From an uncultured Solobacterium sp. (lineage in GTDB: Bacteria > Bacillota_I > Bacilli_A > Erysipelotrichales > Erysipelotrichaceae), in NCBI GenBank assembly GCA_927911475.1, contig CAKMPP010000007.1, positions 1 to 12,992 of the forward strand: DNA of 12,992 bases, given 5' to 3'. Of this stretch, positions 7,053-12,992 are shown in pieces. The number at the start of each line of letters is the position of its first letter. The stretch's first letter is position 1. The position numbers and the translations under genes are program-made. Below the pieces are notes generated by a model. The model was not told the DNA's origin and searched no databases. It worked only from the letters and a program-made list of their open reading frames with translations.

Positions 7053-8375
7053 ATGAACACACCAATTGTTAGTATCATTGTCCCTGTATATAATGCCGCA
7101 AAACCACTCGATGGAGATAAAACTGTATTACATCGCTGTATTGATAGTATTTTGAATCAAGAATTTCGTGATTTTGAATTAATTGTCGTTGATGATGGAA
7201 GTAGAGATGAATCTGGCAAGATTCTTGATGAATACGCCATAACAGACAAACGCATCAAAGTTATCCATAAAGAAAATTCAGGTGTATCAAACACGCGTAA
7301 TCTAGCGATGCAGAATGCACGTGGAAAGTATATTCAATTCCTCGATGCGGATGATTGGATTACAACCGATGCCACGAAATCCCTTGTACGTACAATGGAA
7401 GAGTCAAAAGCAGATCTAGTTATCGCAGACTTCTATCGTGTTGTAGGAGAAAACACATCCCATAAAGGTAGAATTGACTCCGATAAGGTACTTACAAGAG
7501 ATAAATTTGCGGACTACATGATTCAAAACCCAGCAGACTATTATTATGGGGTACTTTGGAATAAACTTTATAAGAAATCCATTATTGATACTTATCAACT
7601 TAAGATGGATACTAGCCTTTCTTGGTCTGAGGATTTTATCTTCAATCTTGAATATCTACTCCACGTTAAAAATGTCGCACCATTACAGTTACCAATTTAT
7701 TATTATGTAAAAACAGAAGGTTCACTTGTATCGCAAAGCCGTTTCGATATTCGTAACATCGTTGATATGAAGTTATCTGTCATCAAATATTATGACAACT
7801 TCTACAAATCCATTTACGACGAGAAGGAATACGCTCGCAAGCGCCCAGAAATTCTTAGCTTCTTAGTAGGCTTTGCGACAGATGACTCTGCCATCTCTTT
7901 CTCCACAAAGAAACTTGGAGAAGAAATTGTACCAGTCGCAAAACTAAGTGATCATAAACAGGATGCAATACTACATAACTACTACACCATAAAACTACTA
8001 GAACGTTTACTACAACGTATCGCAACAGAAACTGGTCTAAGTACTAACGAACTCATGATTATTCATTATCTTTCTTGTTTCCAACGTTCCAGTATCTCGA
8101 AAGATATGGCTCTATTTACAGATATCAACCAATTCTTATTGTTGCCTTTATTAGAAAAACTTGTATTTAATGAGTTTGTTACAAGAGTCACATCGGATGA
8201 TTTTGAAACATATTACTCTTTGACCTCTAAAGCAGAACCAATTACAAAACAACTCAATCAACTAACTGAAGATTTTGATGCAATCCGCTTTGCGGGTATT
8301 GATTCTTCTACACAAAAATTACTACAAACCACAGAAGAGACAATCTACGAAAATATTCGCAAGAAATTACTATAA
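7053..8375 (+). CDS. Family 2 glycosyltransferase fused to a MarR-like winged-helix domain
   Basis: A 440-residue protein with two apparent parts. Residues 5-225 are a GT-A type family 2 glycosyltransferase: SIIVPVYN (7-14), IVVDDGSRDES (44-54) for the nucleotide, SGVSNTRN (76-83), the metal-binding FLDADDW (96-102) and SWSEDFIFN (190-198), which carries the usual late acidic pair. It has no membrane segments. About eight extra residues follow PVYN compared with the common form. Residues 226-300 are a helical connector. Residues 305-440 read like a MarR repressor: a long N-terminal helix, LSTNELMIIHYLS (329-341), a helix-turn-helix region (346-373), a wing with DDFETYYSLTSKAE (382-395) and a C-terminal dimerisation helix pair. 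The putative recognition helix has few basic residues, so DNA binding is uncertain. AGGAGAG precedes the ATG. The gene is transcribed alone, divergent from rapZ, and ends at a strong hairpin. The sugar and acceptor are unknown. Confidence 0.82.
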   Translation: MNTPIVSIIVPVYNAAKPLDGDKTVLHRCIDSILNQEFRDFELIVVDDGSRDESGKILDEYAITDKRIKVIHKENSGVSNTRNLAMQNARGKYIQFLDADDWITTDATKSLVRTMEESKADLVIADFYRVVGENTSHKGRIDSDKVLTRDKFADYMIQNPADYYYGVLWNKLYKKSIIDTYQLKMDTSLSWSEDFIFNLEYLLHVKNVAPLQLPIYYYVKTEGSLVSQSRFDIRNIVDMKLSVIKYYDNFYKSIYDEKEYARKRPEILSFLVGFATDDSAISFSTKKLGEEIVPVAKLSDHKQDAILHNYYTIKLLERLLQRIATETGLSTNELMIIHYLSCFQRSSISKDMALFTDINQFLLLPLLEKLVFNEFVTRVTSDDFETYYSLTSKAEPITKQLNQLTEDFDAIRFAGIDSSTQKLLQTTEETIYENIRKKLL

Positions 8376-8378
8376 TCA

Positions 8379-8433
8379 AATATAAAAAATGGGTTCTAAT
8401 CACATATGTGATATAGCGCCCATTTTTTATATT
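8379..8433. terminator. Long bidirectional terminator between convergent genes
   Basis: A perfect 15-bp inverted repeat (8379-8393 and 8419-8433) with A6 on one side and T6 on the other makes a terminator in both directions. Its loop contains a second perfect palindrome, ATCACATATGTGAT (8399-8412), so the structure is a hairpin carrying an inner hairpin. The right arm touches the stop codon of the minus-strand gene. Confidence 0.82.
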
Positions 8434-8906
8434 CAGTTCATTTCAATTGTACTAAAAGACTGTTTTACGACTGCTAGAATTTCCGCAAAGAATCCCCAAA
8501 CATTGTTGTAACTTCTGGTGGAACGATAATCTTCTCGTTTTGGCATCCATTGTAACTTGATAAAGTATTTATATAGGATTTTACTCCAAGTTTCTTCATC
8601 ATCGTTATAACAGAAAAATTTCGCTTCCAGTAGTCCACCAAAACGTCTATCCCAAAATTTAACAGTATCAGGTAAATACCACGTATTACGCGTATCTCTA
8701 CATATTATTTCGATTGCGATTTTCTCAAGTATTACACTTGGATCACCACCTTCACAGCTATAACTTCCAGCTACCATACTTTGTGCTGCCTCTTCTTTTA
8801 ATTCTTCATAGGTTGTTTGGCTATCAAGTAGTGCAAATGCGATTTGTGCACGGTTACCAAATGCTTTCCCTGCACTCAATAACTTATATTTTTCAAGTAC
8901 ACCCAT
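8433..8906 (-). CDS. Hypothetical protein, 157 residues
   Basis: I do not recognise a family. The product has no signal peptide or membrane segment and should be cytoplasmic. It is rich in aromatic residues, with several Trp (WYLPD, KFWDRRFG, ETWSK, LQWMP, NVWGFF) and many charged residues; residues 30-45 and 55-70 look helical. The start ATG at 8906 is well supported by GGAGGA 4 bases upstream. It stands alone, with a candidate -10 box upstream and the shared hairpin downstream. The base composition resembles its neighbours, so there is no sign of recent transfer. Confidence 0.7.
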   Translation of the reverse strand: MGVLEKYKLLSAGKAFGNRAQIAFALLDSQTTYEELKEEAAQSMVAGSYSCEGGDPSVILEKIAIEIICRDTRNTWYLPDTVKFWDRRFGGLLEAKFFCYNDDEETWSKILYKYFIKLQWMPKREDYRSTRSYNNVWGFFAEILAVVKQSFSTIEMN

Positions 8907-8938
8907 AGTTCCTCCAACGACGATTCTAACTAATATTT

Positions 8939-8944
8939 ATTATA
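8939..8944 (-). promoter_or_regulatory. Candidate -10 element for the 157-residue hypothetical gene
   Basis: TATAAT on the minus strand, 33 bases upstream of the ATG at 8906, lies between the preceding terminator and this gene. The upstream hexamer (TTTGGA, 16-base spacing) is poor, so support rests on the -10 box and location. Confidence 0.35.
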
Positions 8945-8963
8945 GATTATTTTTTGATACTCC

Positions 8964-8995
8964 AAAAGAAAACCAAGCCAGTTCTTCCAGCTTGG
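8964..8995 (-). terminator. Rho-independent terminator of the hprK operon
   Basis: On the minus strand CCAAGCTGG and CTGGCTTGG form a 9-bp stem with two G-U pairs and an AAGAA loop, followed by TTTTCTTTT. It begins 8 bases after the stop codon of the HAD domain gene and closes the hprK transcription unit. Confidence 0.85.
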
Positions 8996-9002
8996 TATAA
9001 TA

Positions 9003-9632
9003 CTATAACTTTTCGTATGTCCAACCGTGTGTTTCTTTTAAGATATCTTTCAATTCAGATAAATCTCCGATAATTGCATTTGGCTGTGCAGATTCTAATT
9101 CTCCAAGTTTTAACTTATCACGCTCATCTGCTGTTGGATCATTACGCTTTGGATAGAAACCAATCGCATAACATCCAGCTGCCTTAGCTGCTAAGATATC
9201 GGACTTACTATCACCGATATAGATGCAGTTGTCATGACCTTCCTTTAATCTCTTACATGCATATAGGATACCTGCAGGAGATGGCTTTGCCTTATCATAT
9301 TGGTCACGACCAACAACTACATCAAAATAAGATAACTTAAACTGTCTTAACCATGAATCACAAGATTCTGTTAAACGTGAAGAAACAATACCTAACTTAT
9401 AACCATCTTCCCATAAGTCATGTAGAACTTCTTCTGTATGTGGGAATAGTGTTACGTCATTGGACCATGAGAATGATCCTTGGTATGTACGATATTCTTC
9501 AGCTAACTTGACATCATCCTGTTCAGGGAAGAATTCCTTGAAGGAAGTGCGTAGAGGCTGGATGAATACCTTTCTTTGTTTATCAATCGTAAAGTTTTTT
9601 GATATTGCTGTATTTTTTGAAGAAATATCCAA
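9003..9632 (-). CDS. HAD phosphatase domain, C-terminal part, separated by a frameshift from its N-terminus
   Basis: Haloacid dehalogenase superfamily phosphatase lacking its own motif I. Counting from the TTG at 9632, motif II appears as GIVSSRLTES (residues 81-90, Ser84/85), motif III as KAKPSPAG (114-121, Lys116) and motif IV as YIGDSKSDILAAKAAG (138-153, Asp141 and Asp145). The nucleophile motif FDLDGTLMDS is encoded at the end of the upstream overlapping frame (9583-10377). Removing one A from the A6 run at 9595-9600 joins the frames into a continuous HAD sequence (about YSNIKNFTIDKQRKVF), so the first 10 or so residues of this open frame are probably not native and the TTG is not a real start. 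The position after hprK and an Lgt-like gene matches Bacillus ppaX, the pyrophosphatase that removes PPi made by HPr dephosphorylation, so a PpaX-like role is likely. Whether it is a broken gene or a sequence error is open. Confidence 0.75.
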   Translation of the reverse strand: MDISSKNTAISKNFTIDKQRKVFIQPLRTSFKEFFPEQDDVKLAEEYRTYQGSFSWSNDVTLFPHTEEVLHDLWEDGYKLGIVSSRLTESCDSWLRQFKLSYFDVVVGRDQYDKAKPSPAGILYACKRLKEGHDNCIYIGDSKSDILAAKAAGCYAIGFYPKRNDPTADERDKLKLGELESAQPNAIIGDLSELKDILKETHGWTYEKL

Positions 9633-10377
9633 AGCACAACAATACCATACGACGGCTATCCATCAGTGTTCCATCTAAGTCAAATAAGATAACTGGCTTA
9701 TCTAATGGATGTGTATGGAGATAGATATAACCAATTAAGGCAACCACTACACAAAGACCTGCCATGATAACATCATGTGTACCGCGTTCATCCCACTTGA
9801 ATACAATAGATAAGAATGAAATTAAGCCAAACCACATAAATGTAGTAGCTGCTGTTTCACCACGTCTTCTTCCTTCACGGTAACGGTGGATTTCAAACCA
9901 GATAATCAAGAAACCGATAAAGTCTAGTGCGATTACAAACCATAATGTACGAGCAGCCATTGCTCGACCGATTCTTGTAATCGTAATCATCAACATCGCA
10001 AGTGGTGCTGTCATATCTAGTGCGCGGCGCCAACTCATGTAGTGTTCACGTGTATAAATCCATGTGCCTAACGCTACACCAATTAATCCACCAGTCGCAT
10101 CATAACCACCATCCGTAATCAAGAAGATATATGGTGTATATTTCATATATTCAGAAAGATTACCTAATACCCAGAATAAACGGCTAAAGATAAATCCACC
10201 CGCAACACAGTATAAGAATAGCTCCACTGCTACGATACGTTTATAACCATGTTTCTTATTTTCTTTTAATAAGAATATAAATACTACAATTGAAGCGAAT
10301 ATTGCCGCAACAAGATATGTTGGGATACGGAAATTTCCTATCATCAATAAAGTTCTATCATCGGGGAAAAATGTCAT
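9583..10377 (-). CDS. Lgt-like membrane protein with degenerate active site, fused to the start of a HAD domain
   Basis: Residues 1-225 resemble prolipoprotein diacylglyceryl transferase, with about seven membrane segments, including those near 20-37, 49-72, 122-136, 145-162, 178-194 and 203-220. The segments ITDGGYDATGGLIG (87-100) and ITRIGRAMA (133-141) align with the Lgt HGG and GRIGNFING motifs. Key residues known from E. coli Lgt are altered: His103 is Thr95, Asn146 is Arg138 and Arg239 is probably Ser187, while Arg143 (Arg135) and a Tyr26-like Tyr21 remain. Lgt activity is therefore doubtful. From residue 227 the chain enters a HAD phosphatase (VILFDLDGTLMDS, nucleophile Asp233, Asp235) and stops at 9583 after an out-of-frame tail. 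I prefer the ATG at 10377, 8 bases after AAAGGA, over the ATG at 10386, which abuts it. The gene follows hprK directly, as lgt does in Bacillus. Confidence 0.75.
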   Translation of the reverse strand: MTFFPDDRTLLMIGNFRIPTYLVAAIFASIVVFIFLLKENKKHGYKRIVAVELFLYCVAGGFIFSRLFWVLGNLSEYMKYTPYIFLITDGGYDATGGLIGVALGTWIYTREHYMSWRRALDMTAPLAMLMITITRIGRAMAARTLWFVIALDFIGFLIIWFEIHRYREGRRRGETAATTFMWFGLISFLSIVFKWDERGTHDVIMAGLCVVVALIGYIYLHTHPLDKPVILFDLDGTLMDSRRMVLLCFGYFFKKYSNIKKLYD

Positions 10378-10378
10378 T

Positions 10379-11322
10379 TTATTCATCCTTTCCTACAAAA
10401 CGAGAAAATCGTTCGTTGATTTCGGCAGCTCCACTATAGCCAGCTTCCTGTAATCTAAAGTTTCTAACTGCTGATTCAACTAATATAAAGGTATTACGTC
10501 CTGCACTCACTGGAATCACAATAGTTGGAACAAGCACACCTAAAATCTTAGTATAGCGTTGTGTTTCATCTCCGATACGGTTATATTCCGCATCTCTTTC
10601 AAATGGTACCATACGAATAACAAGCTTTACTTCCGCACGATCTGCGACCGCTGAAGCACCAAACATCTTTTCAACATTGATTACACCAATACCACGGATT
10701 TCTAGTAAGCCCTTTGTGATTGCTGGCGCATGCCCATAAATACTATTTTGGATATGTTGAACATCAACACGGTCATCCGAAATAAGCACCTGTCCATCAC
10801 GAATCAGGTCCAGAGCAGTTTCAGATTTACCCATTCCACTCTCACCAAGAATCATGACACCTAAACCATATACCGACATTAAAACACCAGACATTGTGTC
10901 AATTGGTGCTAACTTTTCATCCAAGAATGTAATTAAATCCGCAGTTAAACGATATGTTTCTAAATTTGTACGTAATACTGGGAAGTTGTTATTCATTGCG
11001 ACTTCTCTCAAGATATGTGGAATCTCATTTCCACTCGTAATAATAATACATGGAGTTAGACCATCCATTAAAAACTGAAATCTAGCTCTTTGGTTGTCTT
11101 CGCTCATTGTTCGAATAAACTCTGATTCTTTATTACCGATGATAACGATACGACGAGGTTCCGTACTCTTAAATACACCAGCAAGTTCAAAACCAGGACG
11201 ATTTAAGTCCTGAATAACTGTCCATCTATCTAAAGAAGAATCATCTCCTGTTAGTTGTTCTAACTGAAAGAAAGATACAATATCACGAATTCCTACTTTT
11301 TTCTCATAAGTTTTTCTGACAT
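10379..11322 (-). CDS. hprK: HPr kinase/phosphorylase, reading frame interrupted near codon 9
   Basis: Phosphorylates and dephosphorylates Ser46 of HPr, the central signal of carbon catabolite control. The C-terminal catalytic domain is clear. In restored numbering (314 residues), GESGMGKS (160-167) is the Walker A motif, ISDDRVDV (181-188) carries the Asp pair, LLEIRGIGVINVEKMFG (206-222) is the HprK signature and NFRLQEAGY (288-296) is typical. The N-terminal domain is also present (VGIRDIVSFFQLEQLTG, residues 10-26; DLNRPGFELAG, 39-49) but lies upstream of the first in-frame ATG (11107), so a plain gene call would lose about 72 residues. The natural start is the ATG at 11322, preceded by GGAGGA. 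From it, MSEKLMRKK meets a TAG at 11293-11295. A -1 shift, or one more A in the A6 run, restores the full length. The usual His before GVL is Ser145. The gene is first in the operon, from the promoter at 11346-11374. Confidence 0.9.
11293..11302 (-). other. A_AAA_AAG slippery heptamer followed by TAG in hprK
   Basis: In the frame of the ATG at 11322 the codons run AGA AAA AAG TAG. The heptamer A_AAA_AAG is the classic -1 slip sequence of dnaX, and a -1 slip leads directly into the HprK N-terminal domain. A one-base deletion or sequencing error in the same A run gives an identical picture. The nearest downstream hairpin I see (GTTAG/CTAAC, about 26 bases further) is weak and too distant to be a convincing stimulator. 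Confidence 0.5.
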
Positions 11323-11345
11323 ATCGTCCTCCATCAATACTATTT

Positions 11346-11374
11346 ATTATAACATGACTTATAAATCATGTAGA
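11346..11374 (-). promoter_or_regulatory. Promoter of the hprK operon
   Basis: On the minus strand TATAAT (11346-11351) is preceded by TGT, making an extended -10 box. TCTACA (11369-11374) stands at 17-base spacing and matches four of six -35 positions. It lies 24 bases from the hprK ATG at 11322 and 14 bases upstream of its GGAGGA, so the leader is very short. Confidence 0.65.
11352..11371. repeat. 20-bp dyad filling the hprK promoter spacer
   Basis: ACATGACTTATAAATCATGT is an inverted repeat with only one mismatched pair (positions 7 and 14), centred on TTATAA. It occupies exactly the region between, and touching, the -35 and -10 boxes of hprK, the classic place for a repressor or a MerR-like activator. 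The regulator is unknown. Confidence 0.5.
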
Positions 11375-11524
11375 TATGTTAGTTTTACACAAAATGATTC
11401 ACCAATAAAGTCTCAAACCTTCAATTCTTTTAAAACTTTTAACATTTACTATTTCGTGATGTTTGTAGAATATAGATACATATTATATTTAATCATTTCA
11501 TTGTTCCTATAAAATATCTGGATT

Positions 11525-11541
11525 TATTGTATATTACAATA
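11525..11541. repeat. 17-bp dyad upstream of the surface-protein promoter
   Basis: TATTGTA and TACAATA are perfect 7-bp inverted repeats separated by TAT. The site lies about 50-60 bases upstream of the -10 boxes of the surface-protein gene. No T run follows, so it is a candidate operator rather than a terminator. Confidence 0.4.
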
Positions 11542-11587
11542 TAATATATGTAGTGATTATTACTTTCTGCCTAAATAAATTATTAAT

Positions 11588-11616
11588 TTGTTATAATCTA
11601 CGCACCCATATATAAT
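11588..11616 (+). promoter_or_regulatory. Promoter region of the surface-protein gene
   Basis: Two overlapping options are visible. The first is an extended -10 box TGTTATAAT (11589-11597) without a good -35. The second is TTGTTA (11588-11593) with TATAAT (11611-11616) at 17-base spacing. The first gives a leader of about 45 bases; the second starts almost at the ribosome binding region. Confidence 0.55.
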
Positions 11617-11649
11617 AGGTAAGTTAGAAAGGATGGCTATATTAAATCA

Positions 11650-12992
11650 ATGAAATTACATAGACCTTTATATCAATCAATTTTGCTGGGATTATTATGT
11701 ACTTTAGTTGCTGGTACACCTTTTAGTCGTCCACTTTCTGTACAGGCAGAGACGATAATAGCGTACACAGCAGACTCTCCTGTCGGTTTACCAGAAGATA
11801 GTTTCAGTGACCATTGGAAGATGACCACAAAGACATATACATATACACCTAGTTCTAGTGACTATATAACTTTACATGGAGATAACTCATCTCTATCAAA
11901 TCTAAATCAAATTAAACCTTATGAATCTGTTGTAGAAAATCCTACAACTGCATCATTCCAAAAAGTATCTGAACTCACAGTACCTGATTTTGATGCATTT
12001 GATCATTCCTTATTCTCTGAAGAGACAATGAAATATACTACAGATGAAGATGCCGTACAAAACTATATCAATACACATCCTGAATTAGCCGGTGTTACTG
12101 ATCACCGCATCCTTCTGCCAGTATTTGAATTTGATCGAGACAATGATTTGGCTAGCTACCATAACTACTTTGATACAAACCTTGCTAACGGCTTACTTCC
12201 AGCCGGTGCAGTTGGTCGTGACAATATCGCAGTACTCGATCCAACACAACCAATTGGCCAATATACTTTAGATAAGACATTAACATATGATACTGAACAT
12301 GGCTTCTATTATATCTATCAATTAAATTTAGGTATCGCTGATGTTTCCCGTGAGATTACTACATTTGTGGATAGTAATGGAAACGAAACTGAAAGACAAG
12401 GTCTCTACACTGCACCAGCAGTGCTAGGAAATGATATCTTAGACCACAAGAAAGTAGTTCACTATCTGATTCCAGAGGGAAAAGAAGGTAATGGGAATCT
12501 TGTTCGTCCTGCGGTACATGTTACACGTACATACTATTACTATAAACTGGCACATACAGCGTATGTGAGTGATGATGGCACAACATTACAACCAACTGAT
12601 GAAGGCCTACAACCTGCACCAGCTACGATTTCATCCTATACATATGACCATACTGATGAAGCAGTTTTATCCCCTACATTAGATGTTGATGCAGTAATAG
12701 AACGTTTATTAAACCAGATTAAGGCACAGGATTTAACACAGGTATTTGCTAATGCTACACAGGTTGGTGATATTGTCATCACGAAAACAATAAATGATAC
12801 TTACAGTATCTCCATATTAAAAGAAGATGGTCTTTCTGAAGATATCTCTTACTATGCAGATGGGTCAGCTCGTGTTACAGATAGTGATGGAAATCCTATC
12901 TACTATGACAATACTTTCCAAGATATCTTATATACAACAGCTACTGATGATAGTTTGGCAGTCGGTGAATATCGCATAACATATTCGCTATC
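11650..12992 (+). CDS. Large secreted surface protein, 3' end outside the window
   Basis: An open frame of 447 complete codons with no stop up to the window edge. The N-terminus is a signal peptide: basic MKLHRPLYQ, hydrophobic SILLGLLCTLVAG (residues 10-22), and a likely signal peptidase I site after VQA (residues 31-33). The mature part is rich in Thr, Asp, Tyr and Ser, poor in Cys, and contains repeated beta-like stretches such as FVDSNGNETERQG and YVSDDGTTLQPTDEGL that resemble MucBP-type adhesin segments. I do not assign a family. A cell-wall sorting signal would be expected further right and cannot be seen. The ATG at 11650 has a poorly placed ribosome binding site (AGAAAGGA ends 16 bases upstream). 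The same site is 7 bases from an in-frame ATT at 11641. A short out-of-frame six-codon frame (MAILNQ) ends at the TGA overlapping this ATG, so translational coupling is possible. Confidence 0.8.
   Translation, partial: MKLHRPLYQSILLGLLCTLVAGTPFSRPLSVQAETIIAYTADSPVGLPEDSFSDHWKMTTKTYTYTPSSSDYITLHGDNSSLSNLNQIKPYESVVENPTTASFQKVSELTVPDFDAFDHSLFSEETMKYTTDEDAVQNYINTHPELAGVTDHRILLPVFEFDRDNDLASYHNYFDTNLANGLLPAGAVGRDNIAVLDPTQPIGQYTLDKTLTYDTEHGFYYIYQLNLGIADVSREITTFVDSNGNETERQGLYTAPAVLGNDILDHKKVVHYLIPEGKEGNGNLVRPAVHVTRTYYYYKLAHTAYVSDDGTTLQPTDEGLQPAPATISSYTYDHTDEAVLSPTLDVDAVIERLLNQIKAQDLTQVFANATQVGDIVITKTINDTYSISILKEDGLSEDISYYADGSARVTDSDGNPIYYDNTFQDILYTTATDDSLAVGEYRITYSL

Larger units (their letters stand above)
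11323..11649. other. Intergenic region between divergent hprK and surface-protein genes
   Basis: About 327 very AT-rich bases between divergently transcribed genes. It holds the hprK promoter with a dyad (11346-11374), a second dyad (11525-11541), a promoter region for the surface protein (11588-11616) and, at 11626-11649, the translation start region. Between 11400 and 11520 I see no open frame, hairpin with T run or known riboswitch element. Confidence 0.6.

Noticed and set aside
9583..9632. Programmed -1 frameshift joining the Lgt-like and HAD frames
   Set aside because: The A6 run is read as AAA AAA C, not as A_AAA_AAC, and the shift needed is +1, so the known -1 mechanism does not apply.
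11400..11520. Possible riboswitch or small RNA in the hprK/surface-protein intergenic region
   Set aside because: The stretch is uniformly AT-rich with no stable hairpin, no T-run terminator and no recognisable conserved aptamer core.
11633..11653. Six-codon leader peptide gene before the surface protein
   Set aside because: The ribosome binding site would abut its ATG with no spacing; it is mentioned only as possible coupling.
1..12992. CRISPR array, tRNA, rRNA, insertion sequence or phage module
   Set aside because: No spaced direct repeats, tRNA-like cloverleaf, transposase or integrase sequence was seen on either strand.

Overview
The window looks like chromosome from a low-GC, Gram-positive member of the Bacillota. 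The gap, rapZ-yvcK-whiA and hprK genes, the sigma-A type promoters, the strong AGGAGG ribosome binding sites and a cre-like site all fit. The protein style and the hprK / Lgt-like / HAD arrangement would suit the Erysipelotrichia, but that placement is an inference from memory. There are no RNA genes, CRISPR arrays, insertion sequences or phage genes.

Left end (1-1320, minus strand): class I glyceraldehyde-3-phosphate dehydrogenase with a clear promoter, a cre-like site upstream of it and a rho-independent terminator. Positions 1320-1972 hold a small membrane or lipoprotein gene that appears split by a frameshift. Positions 2048-6921 are one tightly packed minus-strand operon: rapZ, yvcK, whiA, a small membrane protein, a DUF2156 protein and a GNAT acetyltransferase. 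Almost every junction overlaps or touches, and the operon ends in a terminator at 2024-2049.

Middle (7053-8906): a plus-strand gene, divergent from rapZ, encodes a family 2 glycosyltransferase with an apparent MarR-like winged-helix tail. It converges on an unrecognised 157-residue minus-strand gene, and a long shared hairpin separates the two.

Right part (9003-11322, minus strand): an operon matching the Bacillus hprK-lgt-ppaX order. HPr kinase/phosphorylase is followed by an Lgt-like membrane protein that has lost most catalytic residues and runs directly into a HAD phosphatase domain. Both the hprK start and the Lgt/HAD junction are interrupted by frame breaks at A6 runs. The hprK break lies on a perfect A_AAA_AAG heptamer followed directly by a TAG stop. 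A 20-bp dyad fills the hprK promoter spacer. At 11650-12992 a large secreted surface protein begins and runs off the window.

The most interesting items are the glycosyltransferase-MarR fusion, the Lgt-like/HAD fusion with a degenerate Lgt active site, and the hprK frame break. Three frame breaks in 13 kb also raise the possibility of sequence indel errors, and I keep that explanation open throughout.
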